A stretch of 64,000 nucleotides of DNA, taken from JABGQS01 sp963674545. Its GTDB lineage: Bacteria; Bacillota; Clostridia; Christensenellales; SZUA-584. A program made the position numbers and the translations under genes. This document shows positions 49,787 to 57,413 of the stretch, piece by piece. How positions within the stretch are numbered: position 1 is the first letter of the stretch; every line of letters begins with the position of its first letter. Under the pieces are notes generated by a model. That model worked only from the letters and a program-made list of their open reading frames with translations. It had not been told where the DNA came from and made no database searches. Location of the stretch: contig CAXXFB010000001.1 of the NCBI GenBank assembly GCA_963674545.2, positions 3,224,001 to 3,288,000 on the forward strand, written 5' to 3'.

Positions 49787-51313
49787 ATGAGCGAAAACAA
49801 CACTGTTAGTAAACATGTATTGGAAATAGATAATATAACTAAGGTATTTCCTGGTGTAAAGGCACTGGACAGAGTCAGTTTGGACCTGAAACCTGGCGAA
49901 GTATTAGCGCTTGTCGGGGAAAACGGCGCCGGTAAATCCACCCTTATTAACTGCATCACAGGAGTGCTAAAACCAGAAGAGGGAGAGATACGAATAAACG
50001 GTGAAGCCGTCGAGATGAAAAATCCGCTGGTTTCTTCACAGCACGGTATCAGCGTAGTCCATCAAGAGAGGAACTTGATACCTACGTTCGATGTGGCAGA
50101 GAATATATTCTTTGACAAGATAAGCGGAAGCGGGACAAAGATGGTAAACCGTAAATGGATGCATGAAAACGTAAAACCGTATCTTGACCTTGTACGGCTG
50201 GATATCGATCCAGCGGCGGAGGTTGATGATTTATCGTCTGCACAGAAGCAGCTTATAGAGATAGCACGTGCGCTGTCTATAAACGCAAAGATATTGCTGC
50301 TGGACGAGCCGACGGCGTCCATATCCATAAAAGAAGCGGATATGCTTATAGATTTACTTAAAGACCTTAGAAGCAAGGGCGTTTCGATAATATACGTCAG
50401 CCATAAGCTGGAGGAGATATTTGAGATCGCTGACAGAGTCAAGGTCATAAGAGACGGCAAAGGAGTAGGCGACGCTGTGCCGGTCGGCGAACTTACGAGA
50501 GACAAACTGGTCGAAATGATGGTAGGCAGCCGGGAGATGACAAGAGCATTCCCTTCGCACGACCGTTCGAAATCTCCGGTAGTAATGGAAGTCAGACAGA
50601 TCACTTCAAAGCTTAATGACAAACCTGCGTCGTTTGAATTAAAGAAAGGCGAGATACTTGGCTGGTATGGCCTTGTGGGCGCCGGGAGGACAGAGCTCGC
50701 CCGGGAAGTGATCGGGATAGACCCTATCCGAAACGGTGAAATAAGGATTAATGATAAAAAAGTACAGATGCGTTCGTATAAAGACGCATTCGAGAAATAC
50801 GGCATATATTATCTTAGTGAAAACCGGAAGGAAGAGGGATTGTTCCTTATCCATTCTATAGCGACTAATATATCCGCGGTTGCACTAAAGCGCATAAAGA
50901 ACAAAGCGGGGCTGAACTCACCAAAAAAAGAAAGAGCGCTGGCAAAGGAGTATGCCGGAAAGATACAGATAAAGATGGGTGACCCGGACGATGTCGTATC
51001 CAGCCTTTCGGGCGGTAACCAGCAAAAGGTGTGCATAGCAAAGTGTCTTGTAACTGAGCCGGAGATAATTATAGCGGATGAACCGACCGTTGGAATCGAT
51101 GTTAAAACCAAGGCTGAGATACACAAGCTGATATATGAGCTTTCCCAACAGGGGAAATCTATAATAGTTATTTCTTCCGACCTCCCGGAGCTTATACAGA
51201 TAGCCGAACGCATACAGGTGTTCCGTGACGGAAGCATAGTGGGTGAGATAGAAAACGATAAAGATTACGACTCGACGAGTACAAAGGTAATGAATGCAAT
51301 CTTAGGAAACTAA
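49787..51313 (+). CDS. Sugar ABC transporter ATP-binding protein, RbsA/MglA type (two NBDs)
   Basis: A 508-residue tandem ATPase powering the importer. First NBD: GENGAGKST (Walker A, about residues 45-53), LSSAQKQL, ILLLDEPTASI (Walker B) and VSHKLEE. Second NBD, starting near residue 255: degenerate GLVGAGRTE in place of Walker A, LSGGNQQKVCIAK (signature) and IIADEPTVGIDV. This asymmetric pair is characteristic of the ribose/galactose-type family. It is in operon with both permeases and the binding protein. Confidence 0.95.
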   Translation: MSENNTVSKHVLEIDNITKVFPGVKALDRVSLDLKPGEVLALVGENGAGKSTLINCITGVLKPEEGEIRINGEAVEMKNPLVSSQHGISVVHQERNLIPTFDVAENIFFDKISGSGTKMVNRKWMHENVKPYLDLVRLDIDPAAEVDDLSSAQKQLIEIARALSINAKILLLDEPTASISIKEADMLIDLLKDLRSKGVSIIYVSHKLEEIFEIADRVKVIRDGKGVGDAVPVGELTRDKLVEMMVGSREMTRAFPSHDRSKSPVVMEVRQITSKLNDKPASFELKKGEILGWYGLVGAGRTELAREVIGIDPIRNGEIRINDKKVQMRSYKDAFEKYGIYYLSENRKEEGLFLIHSIATNISAVALKRIKNKAGLNSPKKERALAKEYAGKIQIKMGDPDDVVSSLSGGNQQKVCIAKCLVTEPEIIIADEPTVGIDVKTKAEIHKLIYELSQQGKSIIVISSDLPELIQIAERIQVFRDGSIVGEIENDKDYDSTSTKVMNAILGN

Positions 51314-51374
51314 AGCGAAAAGCTTTTGTTTAATAAAGCGGGGAAACCTGCAAAAAATAATGAGGAGGAAAGTT

Positions 51375-52541
51375 ATGAAAAGAATAGTAGTTATGCTGCT
51401 CGCACTGGCAATGGTGTTCTCATTTGCCGCCTGCCAGCAGGAAACGACTGATTCAGGTGCGACTCAGGATGACACAGCCAGCTCGGACACAGGTGATTCA
51501 GGTTCAACGGATACGGCGGACGATACATCCGACACGTCCGGTGACACTGCAGATATGGAGTATCAGCCGGTTATAGACATTCCATACGGCCCGACGGAAG
51601 GCAAGACAGATGATGATTATCAGTTTGGTTTTTCTTTCGGAGGAATAAACCCGTATGCTGACCCGGTAGAACCGGCTGCGACACAGGCAGAGAAAGAACT
51701 CGGTATCACAAAACACATGATAATCTCTACACCTCAGGACTGGGTTCAGAATGACCAGAACCAGCTTCTTGATGCTCTTATTGCAGGCGGCTGCAAAGGT
51801 ATTCAGATGATGCCTTCGGAAGCTACTGCAAGCAACGAGCAGATTACGAAAATGGTTAATGCCGGCATACCTGTAGTATGCATGGGCGGACCGCCGGAGC
51901 TACCTTCGGACGCTACTCTTACATTGGCAACGGACGTTTACGCATCTGCATACCAGGGCACGGTAGCTGTTATTGAGAAGCTGGGCGGCGAAGGAAACAT
52001 AGTCGGCCTCTCTGGTGCGATAAACGACACAAACACACAGAAGAGATTCCAGGCTATCCAGGACGCTTGTGATGAGTATCCGAATGTAACGTTGTTCCAG
52101 ACTATAGGCGACATCGACAACGCTGAGGGTTCTATGACGGCGATAGGCGACCTGCTTGCAGCAAGCGGCGAAGAGATCAATGGTATGATAAGCACGGCTT
52201 ACTATCCGTCGGTAGCTATGGCTAAGTATCTGGCACAGGAAGAATACAGCCACATAGTCGGCGTAGGTATTGACACAGACAATGCTGTTCTTGATGCGAT
52301 AAGAGAAGGAGTTCTTTACGGAACTATGTCTCAGAACCCATGGGGGCAGTCATACATAGCAACATACACATTAAAGATGCTTATTGACGGTTATACCTAT
52401 AAAGATGACCAGCCTGAAGTTATCGACTCCGGATCATTCCTGATAACCGCAGAGAACATTGACAGCATGGACGTGACGATCAAAGAAGTAACAGAAGAAA
52501 TATTGAGTACATGGCTCGACAGGTTCAATCCTCCGGCCTAA
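51375..52541 (+). CDS. Sugar ABC transporter substrate-binding lipoprotein
   Basis: A 388-residue lipoprotein that captures the sugar outside the membrane. The ATG at 51375 is preceded by GAGGAGG at proper spacing, unlike the ATG at 51360 that overlaps that site. The signal ends in the lipobox SFAAC, then an Asp/Ser/Thr-rich linker of about 45 residues. The mature domain resembles the ribose-type periplasmic-binding fold (IISTPQDWVQNDQNQLLDAL, QMMPSEATASNEQITKMV, EGNIVGLSGAINDTNTQKR). The ligand cannot be read. A long hairpin follows its stop. Confidence 0.9.
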   Translation: MKRIVVMLLALAMVFSFAACQQETTDSGATQDDTASSDTGDSGSTDTADDTSDTSGDTADMEYQPVIDIPYGPTEGKTDDDYQFGFSFGGINPYADPVEPAATQAEKELGITKHMIISTPQDWVQNDQNQLLDALIAGGCKGIQMMPSEATASNEQITKMVNAGIPVVCMGGPPELPSDATLTLATDVYASAYQGTVAVIEKLGGEGNIVGLSGAINDTNTQKRFQAIQDACDEYPNVTLFQTIGDIDNAEGSMTAIGDLLAASGEEINGMISTAYYPSVAMAKYLAQEEYSHIVGVGIDTDNAVLDAIREGVLYGTMSQNPWGQSYIATYTLKMLIDGYTYKDDQPEVIDSGSFLITAENIDSMDVTIKEVTEEILSTWLDRFNPPA

Positions 52542-52549
52542 TGGTAAGA

Positions 52550-52594
52550 CTCTTTGGGGGAGCCTTGTGCTAGAAGGCTCTCCCCAAAAGAGTG
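52550..52594 (+). other. Long intercistronic hairpin after the binding-protein gene
   Basis: A stem of about 18 base pairs with two one-base bulges: arm at about 52550-52567 (CTCTTTGGGGGAGCCTT core) pairs with about 52575-52594, seven-base loop. No T run follows. It probably protects the message so that the binding protein is made in excess over the downstream enzymes. A second small hairpin, ATATATGC/GCATATAT, lies at about 52662-52685, and no gene fills the gap to 52802. Confidence 0.6.
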
Positions 52595-52802
52595 TCTGAA
52601 AAATTACGGGCCGCAAACGGCTGTTAACTGACAGCGGCCTGCGCAATAGAACAGCAAGTTCATATATGCTTTTCAGCGCATATATAATCTATTTTAATAC
52701 AGAACTTAACTGCTATCAACATATGTTTTTATAGTTTGTTCTATTGCAGAAAATTAAACAATCATCAGAGATTTGCCGCATATACGGCAGGGAGTATTTC
52801 AC

Positions 52803-53126
52803 ATGAAAAGATTTGGGCAGGTTATCAAGGTAAATCCGGCTAAGCTTGATTATTACAAACAACTGCATGCAAACCCGTGGCCGGGTGTAAACAAGAAGCT
52901 TAAGGAGTGCAACATACAAAACTTCTCAATATATTATAAAGACGGCTATCTGTTTTCATATTTTGAGTATACAGGAGATGATTATGAAAAGGATACGAAA
53001 AAAATAAGCGACGACACGGAAACACAGAGGTGGTGGAAAGAGACAGACCCCTGCCAGATTCCTTTAGAAACACGAAAAGAAGGCGAATGGTGGGCGGATA
53101 TGGAGGAAGTTTACCATCTTGACTAG
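52803..53126 (+). CDS. L-rhamnose mutarotase family protein
   Basis: A 107-residue protein of the RhaM family, which interconverts anomers of L-rhamnose or related sugars. Diagnostic features: YYKQLHANPWPGV with the catalytic His near residue 22, NFSIYYKDGYLFSYFEY, and QRWWKETDPCQIP with the Trp pair. The length matches the family (about 104). The ATG at 52803 is preferred over an upstream TTG at 52773 because GGGAG lies at good spacing. First enzyme gene of the catabolic set; the isomerase starts 12 bases on. Rhamnose itself is not certain. Confidence 0.88.
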   Translation: MKRFGQVIKVNPAKLDYYKQLHANPWPGVNKKLKECNIQNFSIYYKDGYLFSYFEYTGDDYEKDTKKISDDTETQRWWKETDPCQIPLETRKEGEWWADMEEVYHLD

Positions 53127-53138
53127 AGAGGAAAAACA

Positions 53139-53825
53139 ATGAAAAGATCATTCATAAATGAAATGCAGAGATGGTCACTTGACTTGTTGAATGCAAACAG
53201 CTTCAAACTTCCTATGTTTGGATATTGGACGCTGGAAGAATGGGAAGAAAAAAAAGGCAGCATCGGAAGAATAAAAAAGACAATGCTTGGCTGGGACATC
53301 ACGGACTTCGGCGGCGGAGACTTTGACAGCGTAGGTGCGGTGCTTTTTACCATCCGAAACGGAAATGTGCACGAAGAAGGCTGCGGAACTCCCTATGCAG
53401 AAAAAGTGATATTGATGAAACAGGGGCAGGAGCTTCCGCTGCATTATCATTACAACAAAACAGAGGACATCATAAACAGAGGCGGCGGAGTGCTGATACT
53501 TGAGATGTACAACTCAAAACCGGATGGAAGCGTAGATGAAGAAACGGATGTTGAGATTTACTGCGATGGTATATTAAAGACTTTGAAGGCAGGCGAAGGT
53601 ATAGAGATATTGCCGGGAAACAGCATCACATTGACTCCATATATCTATCATAAGTTTATATGCAAGGATGGAGCAGGAGACCTGATAGTAGGCGAAGTCT
53701 CTAAGATAAACGATGATAATACGGACAACAAGTTTGCGCAGGAGGCTGCGAGCCGATTCTCTGAAATAGAAGAAGATGAAGCGATACTATATCCTTTGTG
53801 CAACGAGTATGACAAAGTTCTTTAG
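53139..53825 (+). CDS. D-lyxose/mannose-type ketol-isomerase (cupin fold)
   Basis: A 228-residue enzyme like D-lyxose isomerase. The cupin metal site is visible as HYHYNKTEDIINRGGG (His-x-His, Glu) at about residues 103-118, with a later His in YIYHKF. The opening, WSLDLLNANSFKLP, is typical. Family members interconvert D-lyxose/D-xylulose and D-mannose/D-fructose; substrate preference cannot be read. It sits 12 bases after the mutarotase and 9 bases before the LarA-like gene, so it works on the same sugar. Confidence 0.88.
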   Translation: MKRSFINEMQRWSLDLLNANSFKLPMFGYWTLEEWEEKKGSIGRIKKTMLGWDITDFGGGDFDSVGAVLFTIRNGNVHEEGCGTPYAEKVILMKQGQELPLHYHYNKTEDIINRGGGVLILEMYNSKPDGSVDEETDVEIYCDGILKTLKAGEGIEILPGNSITLTPYIYHKFICKDGAGDLIVGEVSKINDDNTDNKFAQEAASRFSEIEEDEAILYPLCNEYDKVL

Positions 53826-53834
53826 GGGAGAATG

Positions 53835-55115
53835 ATGGACGAGATCTCAAGTATGCTGGATAAGGCTAAAGTTCCGTATTTTTATAAGACGAAATATAGC
53901 TTGTGCAGAGACGAAATAAAAGATATAGAAAAAGGTGTGCAGGAAGCTCTGAAAAGACAGGGCACACTGCAGTGCATAGAAAAGGGTGCAAGCGTTGCAC
54001 TGACAGCGGGGAGCAGGGAGATTAATAAGATCGACAGTATCCTTCTTGCTGTTATTAATGAGCTTAAAAGAATCGGTGCAAAACCGTTTATTATTCCAGC
54101 CATGGGAAGCCATGGAGGCGCAACGGCCAAAGGACAACTGGAGATAATCAACGGATATGGTGTTACAGAGCAGACAATGGGAGTACCGATAATCAGCAGT
54201 ATGGAAACGGTCGAGGTTGGCATAACACCCGAAGGTTTGCCGGTACATGCAGACAAGGCTGCTTTTCATGCAGATTATATGATACCTATCGGAAGGATAA
54301 AACCGCATCCGGAGTTTAAGGGAAAGCACGAAAGCGGCCTTTTAAAGATGATGGCCATAGGCATCGGTAAACAGCACGGTGCAAATATGTGCCATCAGTT
54401 CGGCATGGAAAATATGCCGTCAAATATATTGGCGTTTGCAAGTGTTATGCTTGAAAAATGCAGTATACCTTTTGGTATAGGAATAATTGAGAATGCTATG
54501 CACGGAACATACAGCATAACAGCAATACCTTCGGAAGATATCATAGAAGAAGAAGCGCAGCTGCTAAATACGGCTAAAGCGCTGGTCCCGGTGGTGCCTT
54601 TCGAAAAGGTGGACGTTATCATATGTGAACAGATGGGCAAAGACATTAGCGGTACCGGTATGGACAGCAACGTAATAGGGCGCTCAATATCACTGGGGAC
54701 ATCGAAGCCTTTTGCAGAGCGCATAGGGGTGTTCGACCTAACAAACAAGTCACACGGTAATTTTAACGGTGTAGCGCTGGCGGATACTATCAGCAGACGG
54801 CTATATGAAAAGATATCGTTCAAGGATACTTATCCCAATACCATAACGGCGTGTGAACCGCTGGCAGTAAAGATTCCTTCTGTGATGGACAGCGACAAGT
54901 TGTGTTTCTATTTCTGTATAGAAACGTGTTTGAAGGCGGATAAAGAAAATATCAGGATAGTTTGGATAAAAGACACACTTTCACTGGGAGAGTTTTATAT
55001 TTCCGAAGCTCTTATAAAAGAGGCCGGGGAAAACGATGAGCTTAGCAGCGCTTCAGATAAGTATCTGCCGGCTTTTGATAAAAACGATAATTTTACCGGA
55101 TTTGAGCCGGTGTAA
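53835..55115 (+). CDS. LarA-like (DUF2088) nickel-pincer hydroxyacid racemase/epimerase homologue
   Basis: A 426-residue protein of the LarA superfamily. N-terminal motifs include PAMGSHGGAT (His at the position of LarA His108). The catalytic block is IGRIKPHPEFKGKHESGLLK then KQHGANMCHQFG, matching the His/Lys/His set (LarA His174, Lys184, His200); the Lys-to-His spacing of 16 residues agrees with LarA. LarA homologues racemise or epimerise 2-hydroxyacids; a D-gluconate 2-epimerase is among those described. Here an aldonate C2-epimerase fits the neighbouring dehydrogenases. The LarB, C and E cofactor genes are not in the window. The ATG at 53835 has better spacing to AGGGGAG than 53832. Confidence 0.8.
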   Translation: MDEISSMLDKAKVPYFYKTKYSLCRDEIKDIEKGVQEALKRQGTLQCIEKGASVALTAGSREINKIDSILLAVINELKRIGAKPFIIPAMGSHGGATAKGQLEIINGYGVTEQTMGVPIISSMETVEVGITPEGLPVHADKAAFHADYMIPIGRIKPHPEFKGKHESGLLKMMAIGIGKQHGANMCHQFGMENMPSNILAFASVMLEKCSIPFGIGIIENAMHGTYSITAIPSEDIIEEEAQLLNTAKALVPVVPFEKVDVIICEQMGKDISGTGMDSNVIGRSISLGTSKPFAERIGVFDLTNKSHGNFNGVALADTISRRLYEKISFKDTYPNTITACEPLAVKIPSVMDSDKLCFYFCIETCLKADKENIRIVWIKDTLSLGEFYISEALIKEAGENDELSSASDKYLPAFDKNDNFTGFEPV

Positions 55116-55134
55116 AAAATAAAGGAGAATGATC

Positions 55135-55869
55135 ATGCTTCTCAAAAACAAGATAGCGCTGGTAACAGGCGGCGCAAAAGGTATAGGCGCTGGCTGTGCA
55201 GTTGCTTTTGCAAAGAACGGTGCGAAGGTCGTTATAGTTGACCTTGATGAAGAAAGCGCAAAGGAAACGATTGCAGGCGTGAACGACTATTCGTCCGGCA
55301 TATTTGTTAGGGCGGACGTTTCGAACGAAGACGACGTCAAGGCGGTGTTCGACGTTGTAAAAGCTGAATACGGCAGACTGGACATATTGATGAATGTTGC
55401 CGGCATATGCTCTACAAACACTATATTCATAGAAACTATGGGCGGCTGGGACAGGATGATGGATATAAACCTTAAAGGCACATTTTTGTTTATGCGTAAC
55501 GCTTTCTTGATGATGCAGGAGCAAAAATACGGCAAGGTAATCAGCGTGTCTTCAATATCCGGACAGGTTGGCGGAATCCGTACAAGCCCTGCATATGCAG
55601 CGTCTAAGTCGGGGATACTCAGCGTTACAAAATCTTTTGCAAAGCTTGGTGCAACAGATAACATAACTGTAAACGCAATAGCGCCGGGGATAATTGATAC
55701 ACAGATAACGCAGGCACAGGATTTTCACTATAGCGTAGACGAAGTGCCTATGAAGCGGGTAGGGACACCGCAGGAAGTTGCACAGTGTGCATTGTTTCTT
55801 GCATCGGATATGTCTAGTTATATAACGGGGCAATGTATAAACGTCAATGGCGGGATGTACATGGGCTGA
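55135..55869 (+). CDS. SDR oxidoreductase (probable sugar or sugar-acid dehydrogenase), first copy
   Basis: A 244-residue short-chain dehydrogenase. Cofactor motif TGGAKGIG (residues 11-18), NVAG near 85, catalytic Ser in VSSISG and YAASK (Tyr-Lys) near 150; AIAPGIIDT follows. An acidic residue at the end of strand 2 (VDLDEE) points to NAD. The ATG at 55135 is chosen, since AGGAG would be one base from the ATG at 55129. In operon behind the LarA-like gene. Confidence 0.92.
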   Translation: MLLKNKIALVTGGAKGIGAGCAVAFAKNGAKVVIVDLDEESAKETIAGVNDYSSGIFVRADVSNEDDVKAVFDVVKAEYGRLDILMNVAGICSTNTIFIETMGGWDRMMDINLKGTFLFMRNAFLMMQEQKYGKVISVSSISGQVGGIRTSPAYAASKSGILSVTKSFAKLGATDNITVNAIAPGIIDTQITQAQDFHYSVDEVPMKRVGTPQEVAQCALFLASDMSSYITGQCINVNGGMYMG

Positions 55870-55909
55870 GCCGGGGTAAATAAATACAAAACAACAAAGG
55901 GAGGAATAT

Positions 55910-56671
55910 ATGAAACTTAAAGACAAAGTCGCAATTGTTACTGGTTCAAGTAAGGGAATAGGCCAGGGAATCGCTCAGGTTTTTTCGGATGAAGGAGCAA
56001 AGGTCGTAGTTGTGTGCCGCAAAGAAGAAGAAGGAATTGCTATGGCGAAAAAGCTGGGCAGCGAGCAAGGCAGGGCTATATTTGTTAAGACAGATGTTTC
56101 AAACAGCGAGGCTATACAAAACCTTATCAATAAAACTGTGAAAGAGTTTGGACAGATAGACATACTTGTAAACAACGCTGGATATCATATTTCAAAGAAC
56201 ATTGAACAGACTTCAGAAGAGGAGTGGGATTTCCTTCTGAAAACAAATCTCTACAGCACATTCCTCTGCAGCAAATATGCAGTGCCCCATCTTAAAAAGA
56301 CCAAGGGGAACATAATTAATATAAGCAGTATGGTGGGTTTGGTTGGGCAGCCGAACTCTGTAGCATATTCGGCCACAAAAGGCGGACAGATATCCATGAC
56401 CAGAAGCATGGCTATCGATCTTGCGGAATATAAGATCCGGGTGAATGCAATATGCCCCGGCTGGATACAGACACCGCTTGTTGATGACTGGTTCTCGCAG
56501 CAGGAAGATGAAGAAGCGGCTAAAAAATATATCTTTGCACAACATCCGATTGGCCGTATTGGAACTATTGAGGACTGCGGTTATGCTGCTTTGTATCTTG
56601 CCAGCAGCGACTCGGATTTCGTAACAGGAATCACTCTGAATCTTGATGGGGGCATAACTCTGGGATATTAG
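55910..56671 (+). CDS. SDR oxidoreductase (probable sugar or sugar-acid dehydrogenase), second copy
   Basis: A 253-residue short-chain dehydrogenase. Motifs: TGSSKGIG (residues 12-19), NNAG near 90, ISSMVG and YSATK near 157, and CPGWIQTPL. At strand 2 it has VCRKEE, an Arg that may favour NADP over NAD, the opposite of the first copy. Such paired SDRs could reoxidise or reduce two carbons of one substrate. Ribosome binding site GGGAGG. It precedes the cyclase gene by 14 bases. Confidence 0.92.
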   Translation: MKLKDKVAIVTGSSKGIGQGIAQVFSDEGAKVVVVCRKEEEGIAMAKKLGSEQGRAIFVKTDVSNSEAIQNLINKTVKEFGQIDILVNNAGYHISKNIEQTSEEEWDFLLKTNLYSTFLCSKYAVPHLKKTKGNIINISSMVGLVGQPNSVAYSATKGGQISMTRSMAIDLAEYKIRVNAICPGWIQTPLVDDWFSQQEDEEAAKKYIFAQHPIGRIGTIEDCGYAALYLASSDSDFVTGITLNLDGGITLGY

Positions 56672-56685
56672 CGGAGGCGTTAAAA

Positions 56686-57354
56686 ATGAAGATTAAAAGA
56701 CTTATAGACCTTTCTCAATCGTTTGCAGAGGGAGGGTTTAACAACCCTGCCTTTGAAGATGGAAGAATAGATGTGTGTATGCTGCACGAAACGGAGGGCT
56801 GGCATGCTGAGGTCATCACTACTTCAACGCATACTGGAACTCATCTGGACGCTGCGCTGCACAAGATAAAGGGAGGCATACCGATAGATAAGTATGCCCT
56901 TGAGAGATTTATCGGCGACGCTGTTGCTATAGACTTATACAGCAAAAAAGCTGACGAAGAAATAACCTATGAAGATGTTTTTGCGTACGATGAGTATATT
57001 AAGCCTGTCATAAACGTGCTTCTGTGCACTGGGTGGGCAGAGAAAAAGAGACCGGAAACAAAGGATGAATATCTTTATCATTCACCCTGGCTGGGTGCAA
57101 AGGCAGCGCAGTATTTAGTTGATAAGGGTGTGAATGCAGTGGGAATTGACCATTTCAGCATAGGAGGAGCTAATCCTGACAACGTAGAAATACCGCACGA
57201 TATACTGCTTGGGTCACAGACATTGATAATAGAAGGATTGATTTTGCCAAAGATACTGCTTGAAAGAAAAGTATGGCAGCTGATCGCTCTGCCAATAAAA
57301 ATGTTAGGCACAAGCGGCGCGTTGGCCCGTGCGGTAGCTGTCGAATGGGAATAA
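56686..57354 (+). CDS. Cyclase-family metal hydrolase (kynurenine-formamidase-like fold)
   Basis: A 222-residue enzyme of the cyclase family. The metal signature HTGTHLDAALH is at about residues 48-58, with a further DHFSIGGANP near 160. Members include arylformamidases and hydrolases of unknown substrate. With no tryptophan-catabolic genes here, kynurenine is unlikely; hydrolysis of a sugar lactone, product of the dehydrogenases, is the suggestion. Last gene of the operon; a terminator lies 34 bases after its stop. Confidence 0.85.
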   Translation: MKIKRLIDLSQSFAEGGFNNPAFEDGRIDVCMLHETEGWHAEVITTSTHTGTHLDAALHKIKGGIPIDKYALERFIGDAVAIDLYSKKADEEITYEDVFAYDEYIKPVINVLLCTGWAEKKRPETKDEYLYHSPWLGAKAAQYLVDKGVNAVGIDHFSIGGANPDNVEIPHDILLGSQTLIIEGLILPKILLERKVWQLIALPIKMLGTSGALARAVAVEWE

Positions 57355-57388
57355 AACAGATTGATATTAAAGATTGATCAATAAATTA

Positions 57389-57413
57389 CAGCCGGGAAAT
57401 CGGTTGTTTTTTT
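57389..57413 (+). terminator. Rho-independent terminator of the sugar operon
   Basis: CAGCCG at 57389-57394 pairs with CGGTTG at 57401-57406 (one G-T), six-base loop, then seven T. The T run touches the stop codon of the convergent gene. Confidence 0.85.

Noticed and set aside
56686..57354. Kynurenine formamidase in tryptophan breakdown
   Set aside because: Only the fold is shared. Neighbours are sugar genes and no other tryptophan-catabolic gene is present.
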